DNA of 64,000 nt, taken from positions 19,963-83,962 of the forward strand of contig NZ_PJIO01000004.1 in NCBI RefSeq assembly GCF_002929305.1, written 5' to 3'. The stretch comes from Arthrobacter sp. GMC3 (GTDB taxonomy: Bacteria; Actinomycetota; Actinomycetes; Actinomycetales; Micrococcaceae). Positions 26,414 to 34,787 of the stretch are shown here, in pieces (the first letter of the stretch is position 1; every line of letters begins with the position of its first letter). The notes beneath the pieces were generated by a model. It was given only the letters and a program-made list of their open reading frames with translations. It searched no databases and was not told the origin of the DNA. Position numbers and translations under genes: made by a program.

Positions 26414-27016
26414 TTAGAGCTCCAAAACCATGGTCGAGCCCCAGGCCTGCACCCGGGCCTCCCTGAATCCCATGGCCAGGTAGAACTTACGGGCGCCGGG
26501 ATTGCCCGAACCTACACCGAGGTGCAGACCGGTCACTCCACGTGCACGGAGCGCGGTGATCAACGTTTGGATCAGTGAGCGGCCAGCGCCGGCACCTTGG
26601 GCTCGCGGAAGCAAATCAACGTGAAGATGGGCAGGATAGTTCTTGAGTATCTCGTCGTGAGTGGGGCTTGCCTCATGGAGTGCCCGAATGCGAAGCCAGT
26701 CCTGACTTCCATCACCCGGGTCCGCTGCAAGGATAGCTGGGTACTGTTTGCGCAGCGGGGGCCACCAGTTTTCTTCGCACCAATGCTCGAAAGCGTTGGT
26801 GTCCGCTGTCGCAACGACGTAGCCGGCCACTCCCTGAGAGTCGGCTAGCACAAATGTTAGCCCCGGATCTGCGGTCGGATAGGGGCCCGCGTAGATATGT
26901 CCAAGCAGGTGTTGATTGGCGTACAGGTTTCTTGCATCTTGGCCAGAATCGCCGGTGCGTAGGCACACGTCGTAGAGGCCGGGCATGTCTATGGGTTGAA
27001 ATGCTCGAATGGGCAC
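26414..27016 (-). CDS. GNAT acetyltransferase resembling the HAT-like domain of O-GlcNAcases
   Basis: 200 residues. The acetyl-CoA region is HVDLLPRAQGAGAGRSLIQTLI, followed by GVTGLHLGVGSGNPGARKFYLAMGF. The middle (GVAGYVVATADTNAFEHWCEENWWPPLRKQYP) recalls the acetyltransferase-like domain at the C-terminus of animal O-GlcNAcase and its free-standing bacterial relatives. The GTG start follows AAGGAA. It lies 18 bp downstream of the GH9 glucosaminidase gene on the same strand, so both are probably co-transcribed. The acceptor is unknown; an amino sugar or small amine is possible. Confidence 0.78.
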   Translation of the reverse strand: MPIRAFQPIDMPGLYDVCLRTGDSGQDARNLYANQHLLGHIYAGPYPTADPGLTFVLADSQGVAGYVVATADTNAFEHWCEENWWPPLRKQYPAILAADPGDGSQDWLRIRALHEASPTHDEILKNYPAHLHVDLLPRAQGAGAGRSLIQTLITALRARGVTGLHLGVGSGNPGARKFYLAMGFREARVQAWGSTMVLEL

Positions 27017-27034
27017 AGTAAAGATTCCTTGGGG

Positions 27035-28807
27035 TTAGCGGGCGGAAGAAACAGCAAGCAGGTACCAGCCTGAGTGGGGGATCCATTGTTCGGCCCAGCG
27101 CCAAGCGTCGCCTTGTTGTGCCGGGCCTTGTGGAAGAAATGTGATGTCATTCTCGTCAGTGAATCCGGAGGTTACTCCGTTCAGGATCCCGCCCGGTAAG
27201 TTTTGGAAGGCGGTTGAATACTCGGCATTGTTGAAGCCGCGCCCTTGCAGCATTGAGGTGTCGAAGGGGTTTAGGCCCGTCACCCAGTGCACCAAGTCAT
27301 TGGTGAGGCGACGTAGCCGAAGCGCGGTTTCCGGCGTCGTGCTTGCAAGGTCCGCAACACGGGATGCCGCATACGCGACGGAGGAGATGTTGGCATTTTC
27401 TCCCTGCCACCAGTATCCAGTCTCATTTTCATGGGGATAGAAGAAGGTGTTTCGCGGCGACTGGCCCAGCCCCTGCGTGTATTGGCGTAGGTAGCCGAAG
27501 GGGTTGGACGTGCTGTCAACACGGGTGAGTGTCGCCACCATGAGTGCAGTTGCCAGTTGTTGGGCCGCAGCAATCTGCTCCGGGTCCTGCGCGACGTCGG
27601 CCCAACGCAACAAGGCGATCGCCGGCAGGCCGGTTTCAGCCGCATGGAAGAACGGTGTGCCGTCCACATCTCCTGAGAGGTAGCCGACGTCGTCTGCATC
27701 GGTGCGCCAGCGGCTGGCAAGGTTCTCGGCGCGCTGTTTGCCGGCCTGGACGACTGCGGCAAGTAACTCTGCCTTCTGCTCCGGGCCCCAGTCCTGAGGC
27801 ACGGCATCCTCTTGTGCTGTGCGCAGGGCGTTGGTGAGTTCGGCGGCGGCCATCAAGGCACAGTAGTCATCGATTACCGATTCCGTGCCGTCGAAGGAGT
27901 ACTCGGTGTTGTGTTCTTCAAGGTGGGTGAAACCGCGGGCAGCGGCGTTGAGATAGTCGGCGCGGCTTGCTTCGCTGCCATCAATCTCCAGAGTTGCTGC
28001 TCGGGCCAGTGCGGCAATCGCCATACCTCCTCCGTGGCGGTATGCGGCCTGCCACCGTTGCGTCCGCACGCTGTTTTGCAGGGGTGCATTGATCACGCGT
28101 TCATCGAGGTTTTTGGTCAGGGCGTCGAAGATTGCAGTGTAGAAGTAGCCTTCGCGAGACTGGAATCGAACGAGGAAGTCGGCACCGTACAAGGCCTCAT
28201 CACGCAGCCTGGCACCGAGGTGGGCGGCCATCTCAGGGTGGCGTGCGGCCAGTTCGTCGCGAGCAGCCGCGAAGGCCCAGGCACACAAGGGAATCTGCTG
28301 GGGGCTCATCATACGCGTGTAGGTCAGGTGTGAAAGGAATTTTGACATGTCCCCTGAAGCGTCAAGCCACCCCCCATGCGCGTCAACCTCCGCACCTGAA
28401 TTGTCGGCGAAGAATTTTGCGTGGGTGTCTTTGCGGTCGATTTCGCCAAAAGAGCGCGATGACCGGAAATAGGCCAATACGTCAGAGATGGTCTGCTGTT
28501 GCAGGCGGCTTGGGCCCACTACAAAAGTGCGTGAGGAGAAAGTGCCCTCCGGGGTATCGACTTCAACGTGGTAACTGCCGGCCTTCCGTGTCTCCGGAAG
28601 AGAAATGCGCGCGTACCAGCCTGTTCTCCAACCGAAAACTTCCTGCCAGAAAGGGGTGTCGAGGATCGTGGTGTCCCCGGTTGGTCCGATGAGCCGGGCT
28701 TCGTTAATAGTCGGCTGATCGGGTGCATTGAGCACAACTGCGGCGCTGCCTTCATTCGAATAGCCAAGGTGGTTGGCCAGGACGGTTACTGGGGCGGGCT
28801 GCGCCAT
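27035..28807 (-). CDS. GH9-family glycosidase, likely exo-beta-D-glucosaminidase
   Basis: 590 residues from ATG 28807, preceded by GGAG; the frame stays open upstream to 28948 but that part overlaps the candidate operator. An N-terminal Ig-like CelD_N domain (VTVLANHLGYSNEGSAAVVL) precedes the GH9 barrel. GGWLDASGDMSKFLSHLTYT holds the N-terminal catalytic Asp residues, and NNAEYSTAFQNLPGGILNGV is the C-terminal active-site region. These match the cytoplasmic GH9 glucosaminidases of chitobiose pathways rather than secreted cellulases. No signal peptide is visible. It would release glucosamine from imported, partly deacetylated chitooligosaccharides. Confidence 0.82.
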   Translation of the reverse strand: MAQPAPVTVLANHLGYSNEGSAAVVLNAPDQPTINEARLIGPTGDTTILDTPFWQEVFGWRTGWYARISLPETRKAGSYHVEVDTPEGTFSSRTFVVGPSRLQQQTISDVLAYFRSSRSFGEIDRKDTHAKFFADNSGAEVDAHGGWLDASGDMSKFLSHLTYTRMMSPQQIPLCAWAFAAARDELAARHPEMAAHLGARLRDEALYGADFLVRFQSREGYFYTAIFDALTKNLDERVINAPLQNSVRTQRWQAAYRHGGGMAIAALARAATLEIDGSEASRADYLNAAARGFTHLEEHNTEYSFDGTESVIDDYCALMAAAELTNALRTAQEDAVPQDWGPEQKAELLAAVVQAGKQRAENLASRWRTDADDVGYLSGDVDGTPFFHAAETGLPAIALLRWADVAQDPEQIAAAQQLATALMVATLTRVDSTSNPFGYLRQYTQGLGQSPRNTFFYPHENETGYWWQGENANISSVAYAASRVADLASTTPETALRLRRLTNDLVHWVTGLNPFDTSMLQGRGFNNAEYSTAFQNLPGGILNGVTSGFTDENDITFLPQGPAQQGDAWRWAEQWIPHSGWYLLAVSSAR

Positions 28808-28836
28808 TGGGTCTCCGGTCTGCTGGTAGTAATCAC

Positions 28837-28853
28837 TTAAGACCACACAATAC
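28837..28853 (-). promoter_or_regulatory. Candidate amino-sugar operator upstream of the GH9 gene
   Basis: On the minus strand this reads ATGTATT-N3-TGGTCTT, the same 10-bp-spaced half sites as before the GH20 gene, in reversed order. It lies about 30 bp before the GH9 start codon, where a repressor would block transcription. Confidence 0.45.
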
Positions 28854-29170
28854 ATGATTGTTGATCTCGAATGCCGGTTGACGCTTGGCGGGCATGCCAA
28901 TGTGAATCGTCCCTGCTTTGATGCCGCTGACTTTTTGAGAAAGCACAACCACTTGATGTTCTTGGCTGTGTTTGCAACGACGTCCTGACTGAAATGACGA
29001 AGGCCGCGCGCTTGCAGCGGGACCTTCTGACCGAGCCGCCTGAAACCTCCCGTAATGAAGGAGAAATAACGGCAACATGGTCGATATCATTGTTGCGCGT
29101 ATGCCGCAGGAACAAGGCTCAAGAGTCACGAATGGCAAGCGGGGATTGATCCTCGGGCCTACAGTGGGCT

Positions 29171-29320
29171 GCTAAATCGTGATAACAAACGAGTGATTTT
29201 GAGTACTCAGCCGCCTTTGACCGGCGGTGATAGTTGTCGTTGGTGTATACATTCGGTTGAATTTCCGGCTGTTTGGTGCGGGCTGTTTCGGGTGGTGCTA
29301 ACGGTTGGAATTTTCAGGGT
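29171..29320 (+). repeat. Diverged repeat, copy B
   Basis: It aligns with 2403-2590 and includes TTTTGAGTACTCA at about 29197-29209. The two copies differ at many positions but keep the same order of blocks (GATAAC, TTTTGAGTACTCA, GATAGT, TCGTTGG, ACAT, GGTTGAA). Confidence 0.5.
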
Positions 29321-29624
29321 TCCTGGCCCACTGAATGCCGCTTTGTTGTGGGGTCGCGTTGCTCTGCTGACGTCGAATGGGGACATCCCGGTGTGGATCA
29401 TTCCTTTGCGCGGCGGGTCTGGTTGGGATTTGGTCTGGAATGATCAGGTGGGCTGAAGTGATCGCTCTCGTGTGGCCGGAGGGAGCGCTAAATTCGCCTT
29501 GTCGGGGACGGTTTGAATCGCAGAGCGTGCGGTTGTTGAGCATTTCGTCGAAACGAGAGGCGTAGTTGGGGATAAGTTGGGCATCGTCGATGTCCCTCCA
29601 CGAACTTCAACTCGCCAGGTGAAG

Positions 29625-29650
29625 GAGTCAAGCAAGGCCGGGGCAGCCCC
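29625..29650 (+). mobile_element. Solo IS3-type terminal repeat
   Basis: The 26 bases begin GAGTCAAGCAAGG and end CCGGGGCAGCCCC, differing by only one base from the right end of the IS3 element at 14106-14131. No transposase is attached on the inner (left) side that I can recognise. Confidence 0.65.
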
Positions 29651-29694
29651 CTCGGCGTTGGGGCGTGAAGATCGGATCGGGTGTCATCGGGATT

Positions 29695-29793
29695 GTGTTC
29701 GAGTGGGTCAATTGGTGTAACCATGACCGCCTCCGTTTCGCCCGGGGCAACCAATTCCTCGAAGGTTTATGGCAAACATACTATGCTCGACAA
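29695..29793 (+). pseudogene. Possible C-terminal fragment of an IS3-type transposase
   Basis: The frame reads VFEWVNWCNHDRLR and, further on, QTYYARQ, which resemble the last conserved stretch of IS3-type transposases (an E-W-V-N-W-Y-N motif then a Y-Y-A segment). Nothing upstream continues the domain. The match is short and rests on memory of the family only. Confidence 0.35.
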
Positions 29794-30068
29794 ATCGGGT
29801 TCCTATCCGGATGCCTGCAAAGCGATGCCATGATTCCCGGCAGGGTTCGCTGATCGATTTTTGCAAGGATAACAATGAGTGCTCGACTGGATACTTGAGA
29901 AGCGGGCAGCTCTGTCAACGAAGTTCAGGGAAGTCTTCAGGGAAATAGTGATCGGTCTACTGAGGGTCATTCACGTGATTTTTCGTCCAAGGAGTGGAAG
30001 ATGAATGGGTTGCGGAACAATGTAGGCGGGGCGCGTCCAGTGGTAGCCCCAACGGTTAGGGTGGCTCG

Positions 30069-31412
30069 ATGCGGGCCGGGAGTTCTGTGAAGAATGCTTT
30101 CAGCGCTCTGGCATGGCTTTCCTTCTACGTTCTCTTTTGTATAGCGCCGCTCCTTCTCGCCCTGGGCCATCCCAGCTCGACAGGGCGCTCGTTCCTGATC
30201 GATTTCTCGGTGGCACTCGGTTTTGTCGGGTTATCGATGCTGGCCTTCCAGTTCGTGTTAATTGCCCGGTTCAAAGTTGTTGCGGCACCTTTCGGGATCG
30301 ATGCCTTGCTTAAATTTCATATCCAAATCACTTTCGTGGGGCTCATCTTTGTGGTGGCGCACCCGGTGCTGCTGTTCATCGCAGATGCCCAGTACCTAGC
30401 TTTACTGAATCCGGTGACGGCACTCTGGCGGGCAAGGTTCGCCGTGCTTAGTGTTCTCGCGCTCCTGGTGTTGATCGGGTTATCGGTGTGGCGCAAGCGT
30501 CTTCGGCTGCGCTATGAAGTTTGGAAACTAACGCATGGCCTCATAGCTGTCGCCGTAGTCCTCTTTGGGCTCCTCCATGCCAGTTTGGTTGGCTACTTTG
30601 TCACCGGAACCCTGCGCCATCTTCTTTTCGAGGGCTACATTGGCATCCTGATTTTCCTGTTGGTGTGGGTCCGTCTGATTAGTCCGCTGATGAGGCTCCG
30701 ACGCCCCTGGCGTGTTGTGGAAGTGAAGCCGGAACGAGGTAACGCCACGACCTTGGTGATTGCTCCCGTTGGACATGACGGATTTCGTTTCAAACCAGGA
30801 CAGTTCGGTTGGATTGCCATTGGACGATCCCCGTTTAGCATCACCCAACATCCGTTCTCTTTCTCCTCGGCGGCCGACACGCAACCAGGAGGATCCATCA
30901 GCATGACCATCAAGGTTGCCGGTGACTTTACAGAGACTATTTCACGTGTGGAGGCCGGGACCCGGGTGTACGTCGACGGTCCCCACGGTGTATTTAGCAT
31001 GGACCAACGCCAAGGCCCTGGATATGTTCTCGTAGCTGGCGGTGTTGGCGTGACCCCGATGTACAGCATGCTATTGACAATGCTGGTGCGGGAAGACGTC
31101 CGGCCCGTGACATTGTTCTATGCCAGTGCAACCTGGGAAGATGTGGTCTTGCGTGAGGAGTTGGAGCAGCTCAGCGATCGGATGCCCAACTTCAACCTCA
31201 TCCACGTGATTGGAACACCGCCTCCGGACTGGGACGGGGAAGTGGGCCGGATCTCAGTTGAAATGTTGGAACGCCGGTTACCAGCCCAATACAGGCGCTA
31301 CGAATTTCTCATTTGCGGATCAACACCCATGATGGACGCGATGGAGGAGGCCCTAGCGCAGGTGGGCGTGCCCTACAGCCAGGTTAGTTCCGAACGCTTC
31401 GACATGATCTAA
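30069..31412 (+). CDS. Membrane flavocytochrome reductase (ferric reductase-like, FAD/NAD-binding)
   Basis: 447 residues. The N-terminal half has about six membrane helices with histidines placed as heme ligands (FHIQITF, VVAHPVL, KLTHGLIA, LLHASL), the ferric-reductase/NOX-type transmembrane domain. The C-terminal half is a ferredoxin-reductase module: FAD site QHPFSFSSAA, a pyrophosphate contact (SISMTIKVAGDFT), nicotinamide loop VAGGVGVTPMYS and the terminal CGSTPMMDAMEEAL. It should carry electrons from NAD(P)H across the membrane to an external acceptor such as ferric iron or oxygen. The final CGSTPMM lacks the aromatic end of plant-type FNR, as is usual in this group. Confidence 0.85.
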   Translation: MRAGSSVKNAFSALAWLSFYVLFCIAPLLLALGHPSSTGRSFLIDFSVALGFVGLSMLAFQFVLIARFKVVAAPFGIDALLKFHIQITFVGLIFVVAHPVLLFIADAQYLALLNPVTALWRARFAVLSVLALLVLIGLSVWRKRLRLRYEVWKLTHGLIAVAVVLFGLLHASLVGYFVTGTLRHLLFEGYIGILIFLLVWVRLISPLMRLRRPWRVVEVKPERGNATTLVIAPVGHDGFRFKPGQFGWIAIGRSPFSITQHPFSFSSAADTQPGGSISMTIKVAGDFTETISRVEAGTRVYVDGPHGVFSMDQRQGPGYVLVAGGVGVTPMYSMLLTMLVREDVRPVTLFYASATWEDVVLREELEQLSDRMPNFNLIHVIGTPPPDWDGEVGRISVEMLERRLPAQYRRYEFLICGSTPMMDAMEEALAQVGVPYSQVSSERFDMI

Positions 31413-31422
31413 GGAAGTCACA

Positions 31423-31512
31423 ATGCGCCAAGCCTGGACAACCCGACTCGTCGTTATCATCGGCGGAGTCCTTCTCCTAGCCAGCATCATTTTCGGACTG
31501 GCCCGAATATAG
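31423..31512 (+). CDS. Small single-span membrane protein, 29 aa
   Basis: ATG 31423 is preceded by AAGGA at a good distance and starts 10 bp after the reductase stop. The protein is a short basic N-terminus (MRQAWTTRL) and one hydrophobic helix (VVIIGGVLLLASIIFGLA) ending ARI. The coupling to the reductase suggests an accessory subunit or assembly factor. It matches no family I know, and real expression is not proven. Confidence 0.55.
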   Translation: MRQAWTTRLVVIIGGVLLLASIIFGLARI

Positions 31513-31978
31513 AAGCCCGTGGGGTCTGCGACAGCCGTGGCCCCGACTAGGAGACACGCGGATTCCATGAGCCTAGACCCACACCTCATCTGGCGGCCAG
31601 TTGGAACCGTCGGGTAGCCGCCCTTACGATCGAGAGTTGCTTGGCGATGTCTGCCGCACACTTCGGTTGGCTGATGCGTCTTGTCAAAGAACACGTCATG
31701 GGCAACACTGGTGTGCGCGCTCAACCATTGTTCTCGCGGCGTTCCTGGATAGGATCCAAGCGACATACCTCGCAAAATGGAGCGACGTCGGGGGCGCGAT
31801 GGAGGCCTCTGATATTCAGCATTGAAGCTACTGATGTGCCCGGAGCAGCCCGCCAAACGACGACCGAATGTCAGGGAGGATTTCTTGAAGTGCTCTGGTA
31901 CTTGGAAATGTGTTAGCACTCGAATTGCCGTTTAGCCCTACAATGTGTGGATCCCTCCAGATGTTGAGATATGCCGCA
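31513..31978. other. Intergenic region, no supportable gene
   Basis: A long minus-strand frame crosses this stretch but overlaps the small membrane gene and the reductase end, has no recognisable domain and looks like a shadow. I see no clear hairpin. Confidence 0.5.
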
Positions 31979-33181
31979 TTATGATCGCAGCCACTCCCGG
32001 CAGGCGGTGACCAGTGCCGCGACTCCGCGATCAAGCGTCGGCTGGATTTCCGGGGCAAAAAAGGGCGAATGATTCGACGGAATATCACGGTCTATCGTCC
32101 CCGCGTTCGCGGCCGCGAGGTACTTTTCCGGGTTTGCGCCACCGAGTATCCAGTAGACTAGGGGCGCACCGACCGCCGTCGCGAGCAGGCCAACGTCTTC
32201 GCTGCCGGACACGGGGCCCGGGTCAATGACGGCATCTTCGCCGAACGCAGACCGGAATGCAGCCATCGTGCGCTCGGTGGACACACGGTCGTTGATTGTC
32301 ACCGGAAACGATTCGGCGAATTCGATGAGTGCCTCGGCGGCGCCCGCCGCGGCGGACTCGGCATGAACTATGCGCTTGATCGCGGTGATGATGCGCTGCC
32401 GCACTTCCTCGCTGTAGGCGCGCATGCTTAGTCCGAGCTCGGCGCTCTCCGGGATGATGTTGTTCTTGGTGCCAGCGTTGATTCGCCCGACGGTCACCAC
32501 GGAGGTTTCCTGCGGTGCGATCTCGCGGGAGACGATGGTCTGCAGCCGGCCCACGATGGCTGCGGCGATCACAATCGGATCGATCGTCGTCTCGGGTCGG
32601 GACCCATGGCCGCCGCGTCCACGCACAGTGATGTCGATGCTGTCGGCTGAGGCAAAGGCCGCACCGGGGTGGGCGCCGAGGGTCCCGGCTGGTGCGGGCC
32701 CGACGTGCTGGCCGAGTACCACGTCCGGCACTGGCACTTTCTCATAGAATCCGTCGTCGAGCATTGCTTGGGCGCCGCCGCCGGCTTCCTCAGCCGGCTG
32801 GAACACGGCGACAACCGTGCCGGCCCATTGCGCCCGCGTGGCGGCCAGTTCCCGGACCGCGCCGATCAGACATGCGACGTGCACGTCGTGCCCGCACGCG
32901 TGCATGACACCGGCCACGGTGCTCGCGTATCCGAGGCCGGTAGCCTCCGTAACGGGCAGCGCATCCATGTCAGCCCGCAGCAGTACCGTCGGTCCGTCGC
33001 CGTTGTGAAGTACCCCGGCCACGCCTGTGATCCCGATACCCTCGATGACATCGAATCCCGCCGCCCGGAGTTCAACGGCGGCCATAGCGGCCGTACGTGT
33101 CTCCTGAAAAGAGAGTTCCGGATGAGCATGCAGGTCACGGTAGAGTTCATCGATCGTCATGGACTTATCCTGCCGCGTCAT
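31979..33181 (-). CDS. M20-family amidohydrolase (N-acyl-amino-acid or hippurate hydrolase type)
   Basis: 400 residues. Di-metal ligands are in place: HACGHDVH near residue 95, FQPAEEAGGG, and the dimerisation/catalytic domain starting SIDITVRGRGGHGSRPETTIDP. The C-terminal metal site is SNHSPFFAPE. The family cleaves N-acyl amino acids, aminobenzoyl-glutamate or indole conjugates in the cytoplasm. It is a single gene with no operon partner. ATG 33160 is an alternative start seven codons downstream. The substrate is unknown. Confidence 0.87.
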   Translation of the reverse strand: MTRQDKSMTIDELYRDLHAHPELSFQETRTAAMAAVELRAAGFDVIEGIGITGVAGVLHNGDGPTVLLRADMDALPVTEATGLGYASTVAGVMHACGHDVHVACLIGAVRELAATRAQWAGTVVAVFQPAEEAGGGAQAMLDDGFYEKVPVPDVVLGQHVGPAPAGTLGAHPGAAFASADSIDITVRGRGGHGSRPETTIDPIVIAAAIVGRLQTIVSREIAPQETSVVTVGRINAGTKNNIIPESAELGLSMRAYSEEVRQRIITAIKRIVHAESAAAGAAEALIEFAESFPVTINDRVSTERTMAAFRSAFGEDAVIDPGPVSGSEDVGLLATAVGAPLVYWILGGANPEKYLAAANAGTIDRDIPSNHSPFFAPEIQPTLDRGVAALVTACREWLRS

Positions 33182-33721
33182 CCTCGCCTAACGCAACAGA
33201 TCATCGAAGGGCAGACACATCGCATGCTGCCAGCCTCGACCCGTTACTGAGCGCCAGTCAGACTTCTCGGTGTCCCGTTTCCTGGCGGAATAGAACGGGG
33301 CGTGCCATCACCATGCGGTAACAGCTCACTATGGCCCCTTGCTGGTGAAGAAGGGACATGAACGTTGGTATCAGAGCATGGGTTTTGAGGCTCAAGTATG
33401 CCCTGACCTGGCGAGACATATTTCAGATCTTGTTCCGCGCGGGAACACATCCAGCTGACTGGATGGTCTCGTTCGCCGGGCTGTCCGCAGGCCCGTTCGG
33501 GGTGCAGTGGCATGTAATCGCGTGGGCGTGGAGGTCCGCCCAAGTGCGGTCGACGTACCGACCGCACTTCCCCCCAATCGGACTGCAAGTGACGCTTCAG
33601 CGAATCCTGAATCGTCCCTAGGATGATTCTAAAGTTCAGTTGAATCAAAAACAAACTGGCCGACCCGATTATTTGTGATCCCTTCAGGTCACTGCGGTTT
33701 CCGGTCCACCTAGACCGGTGG
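33182..33721. other. Intergenic region between amidohydrolase and butyrolactone cluster
   Basis: No supportable gene. The frames on both strands here lack known motifs and ribosome sites. The convergent frame at 33358-33621 ends in a Pro/Leu-rich tail and resembles nothing I recognise. Confidence 0.5.
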
Positions 33722-34714
33722 TTAAGATGGACCTCCCCCGGATTCCCTAGCAACCCGGAATGGTGGAACTTCGGGAAGCAAGTCTGGATATGACCCAGAG
33801 AGGCCACCAAGGCTTGCTGCAAGTCCTGGGGGCGTCAACCCCGCCAGGTCCCAGAGCCGGTCGGAACGGTACCAGTGGTCCATGGTGACCATGTCAATCT
33901 GGTGACTACTAAACCCGGCTAGTTCCATGGACATCCTTGCCTGAACCACATGGGGTGAATACGTAGGCTCATTGGTCCGGAAGGCAGTAGCGACAGCTCG
34001 AAGCAGTCGGGACACGGCGATCGGCTCCGGGTATGCGGCGTGAAAGGCCTGCCCTCGTTGAGGAGGGGTGAGTGCGAGTCCTCCTACTAGATGGCCTAGG
34101 TCGGCTACTCCTATGATCGACAACAGAGCAGAACCGTCGCCAGGCCATTCGCCGCCAGCGGCCATCATTTTCAACAGCCCTGGAATGACCCACCGATCGC
34201 CGCGGCCAAACACAAGATTTGGCCGCACCACCTCACCTCCGTTGCTGAGGACCATCTGCTCGGCACGGGCACGACTGATGCTGGAACCCGATGACGGGTG
34301 GTACTCGGGCTCGCTCGCGGACAGGCCACGGTGAGGTCCTGTCCCGTAGACGGCGGCGGTGCTGACATAGATGATTCGCTCTATTCCGGCGCGCTGGCAT
34401 TCATCGATGACATTCATCGTGCCAATTTCATTGACTTCGCGTGTCTTCTCCGGGTCGGGCCCAATGTAGGAAGCCGAATGCACGACGACGTCGATCCCTG
34501 GCAGCGCAGCCCTCAGACTTTCGGGAGCCGTAATGTCCCCGTACACGGTGGTAGCGTGGAGATTTCCGGGGCTGTGGTGGGGCTGGCGCCTGAGCATTGT
34601 TACGTGGGCCTGGCCCGATTGTGCCATGGAGGTGGCAACGTGGCTTCCTATGAATCCGGCAGCACCTAGGACGAGGATTCTGGAGTCGTTGCTACTGGCA
34701 GGTGATGGTTTCAC
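33722..34714 (-). CDS. NAD-dependent epimerase/dehydratase of a gamma-butyrolactone cluster (GblE-like)
   Basis: 330 residues from GTG 34714; the frame stays open further but would then overlap the divergent receptor gene. The N-terminal Rossmann loop is ILVLGAAGFIGSHVATSM. The body follows the extended SDR pattern (DVVVHSASYIGPD, IIYVSTAAVYGTG, VVRPNLVFGRGDRW, VADLGHLVGGLAL). The usual Tyr-x-x-x-Lys pair is not seen; the region reads SGSSISRARAEQ. It is divergent from the receptor gene and near the AfsA-type gene, the same trio reported for Rhodococcus (gblA, gblR, gblE). It is probably a tailoring step of signal synthesis. Confidence 0.75.
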   Translation of the reverse strand: MKPSPASSNDSRILVLGAAGFIGSHVATSMAQSGQAHVTMLRRQPHHSPGNLHATTVYGDITAPESLRAALPGIDVVVHSASYIGPDPEKTREVNEIGTMNVIDECQRAGIERIIYVSTAAVYGTGPHRGLSASEPEYHPSSGSSISRARAEQMVLSNGGEVVRPNLVFGRGDRWVIPGLLKMMAAGGEWPGDGSALLSIIGVADLGHLVGGLALTPPQRGQAFHAAYPEPIAVSRLLRAVATAFRTNEPTYSPHVVQARMSMELAGFSSHQIDMVTMDHWYRSDRLWDLAGLTPPGLAASLGGLSGSYPDLLPEVPPFRVARESGGGPS

Positions 34715-34732
34715 TGATCTCGGTTCCTGGTT

Positions 34733-34754
34733 GGAAACATTCTTTAGAGTATCC
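34733..34754. promoter_or_regulatory. Candidate autoregulatory element (ARE) before the receptor gene
   Basis: A 22-bp imperfect palindrome with outer arms GGAAAC and GTATCC lies between the divergent epimerase and receptor starts. Its size and place fit the operators of gamma-butyrolactone receptors. The arms match at seven of eleven positions. Confidence 0.4.
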
Positions 34755-34787
34755 CCGATTGCCACGCAGAGAAGGTCTTCCCTCACC

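Larger units (their letters stand above)
28861..30068. other. Gene-poor relic region before the reductase gene
   Basis: No supportable intact gene. It holds copy B of the diverged repeat (29171-29320), a solo IS3-type end (29625-29650) and a short stretch resembling an IS3 transposase C-terminus (29695-29793). The remaining frames are short and overlap on both strands. Confidence 0.55.

Noticed and set aside
29298..29543. Minus-strand frame next to the solo IS end, considered as an IS orfA
   Set aside because: After the short start MPNLSP I could not find the helix-turn-helix or leucine-zipper pattern of orfA.
31353..31919. 188-codon minus-strand frame
   Set aside because: It overlaps the reductase end and the small membrane gene antisense and has no recognisable motif.
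33244..33822. 192-codon minus-strand frame
   Set aside because: It overlaps the epimerase end in another frame, and its Pro/Gly-rich product matches nothing known.
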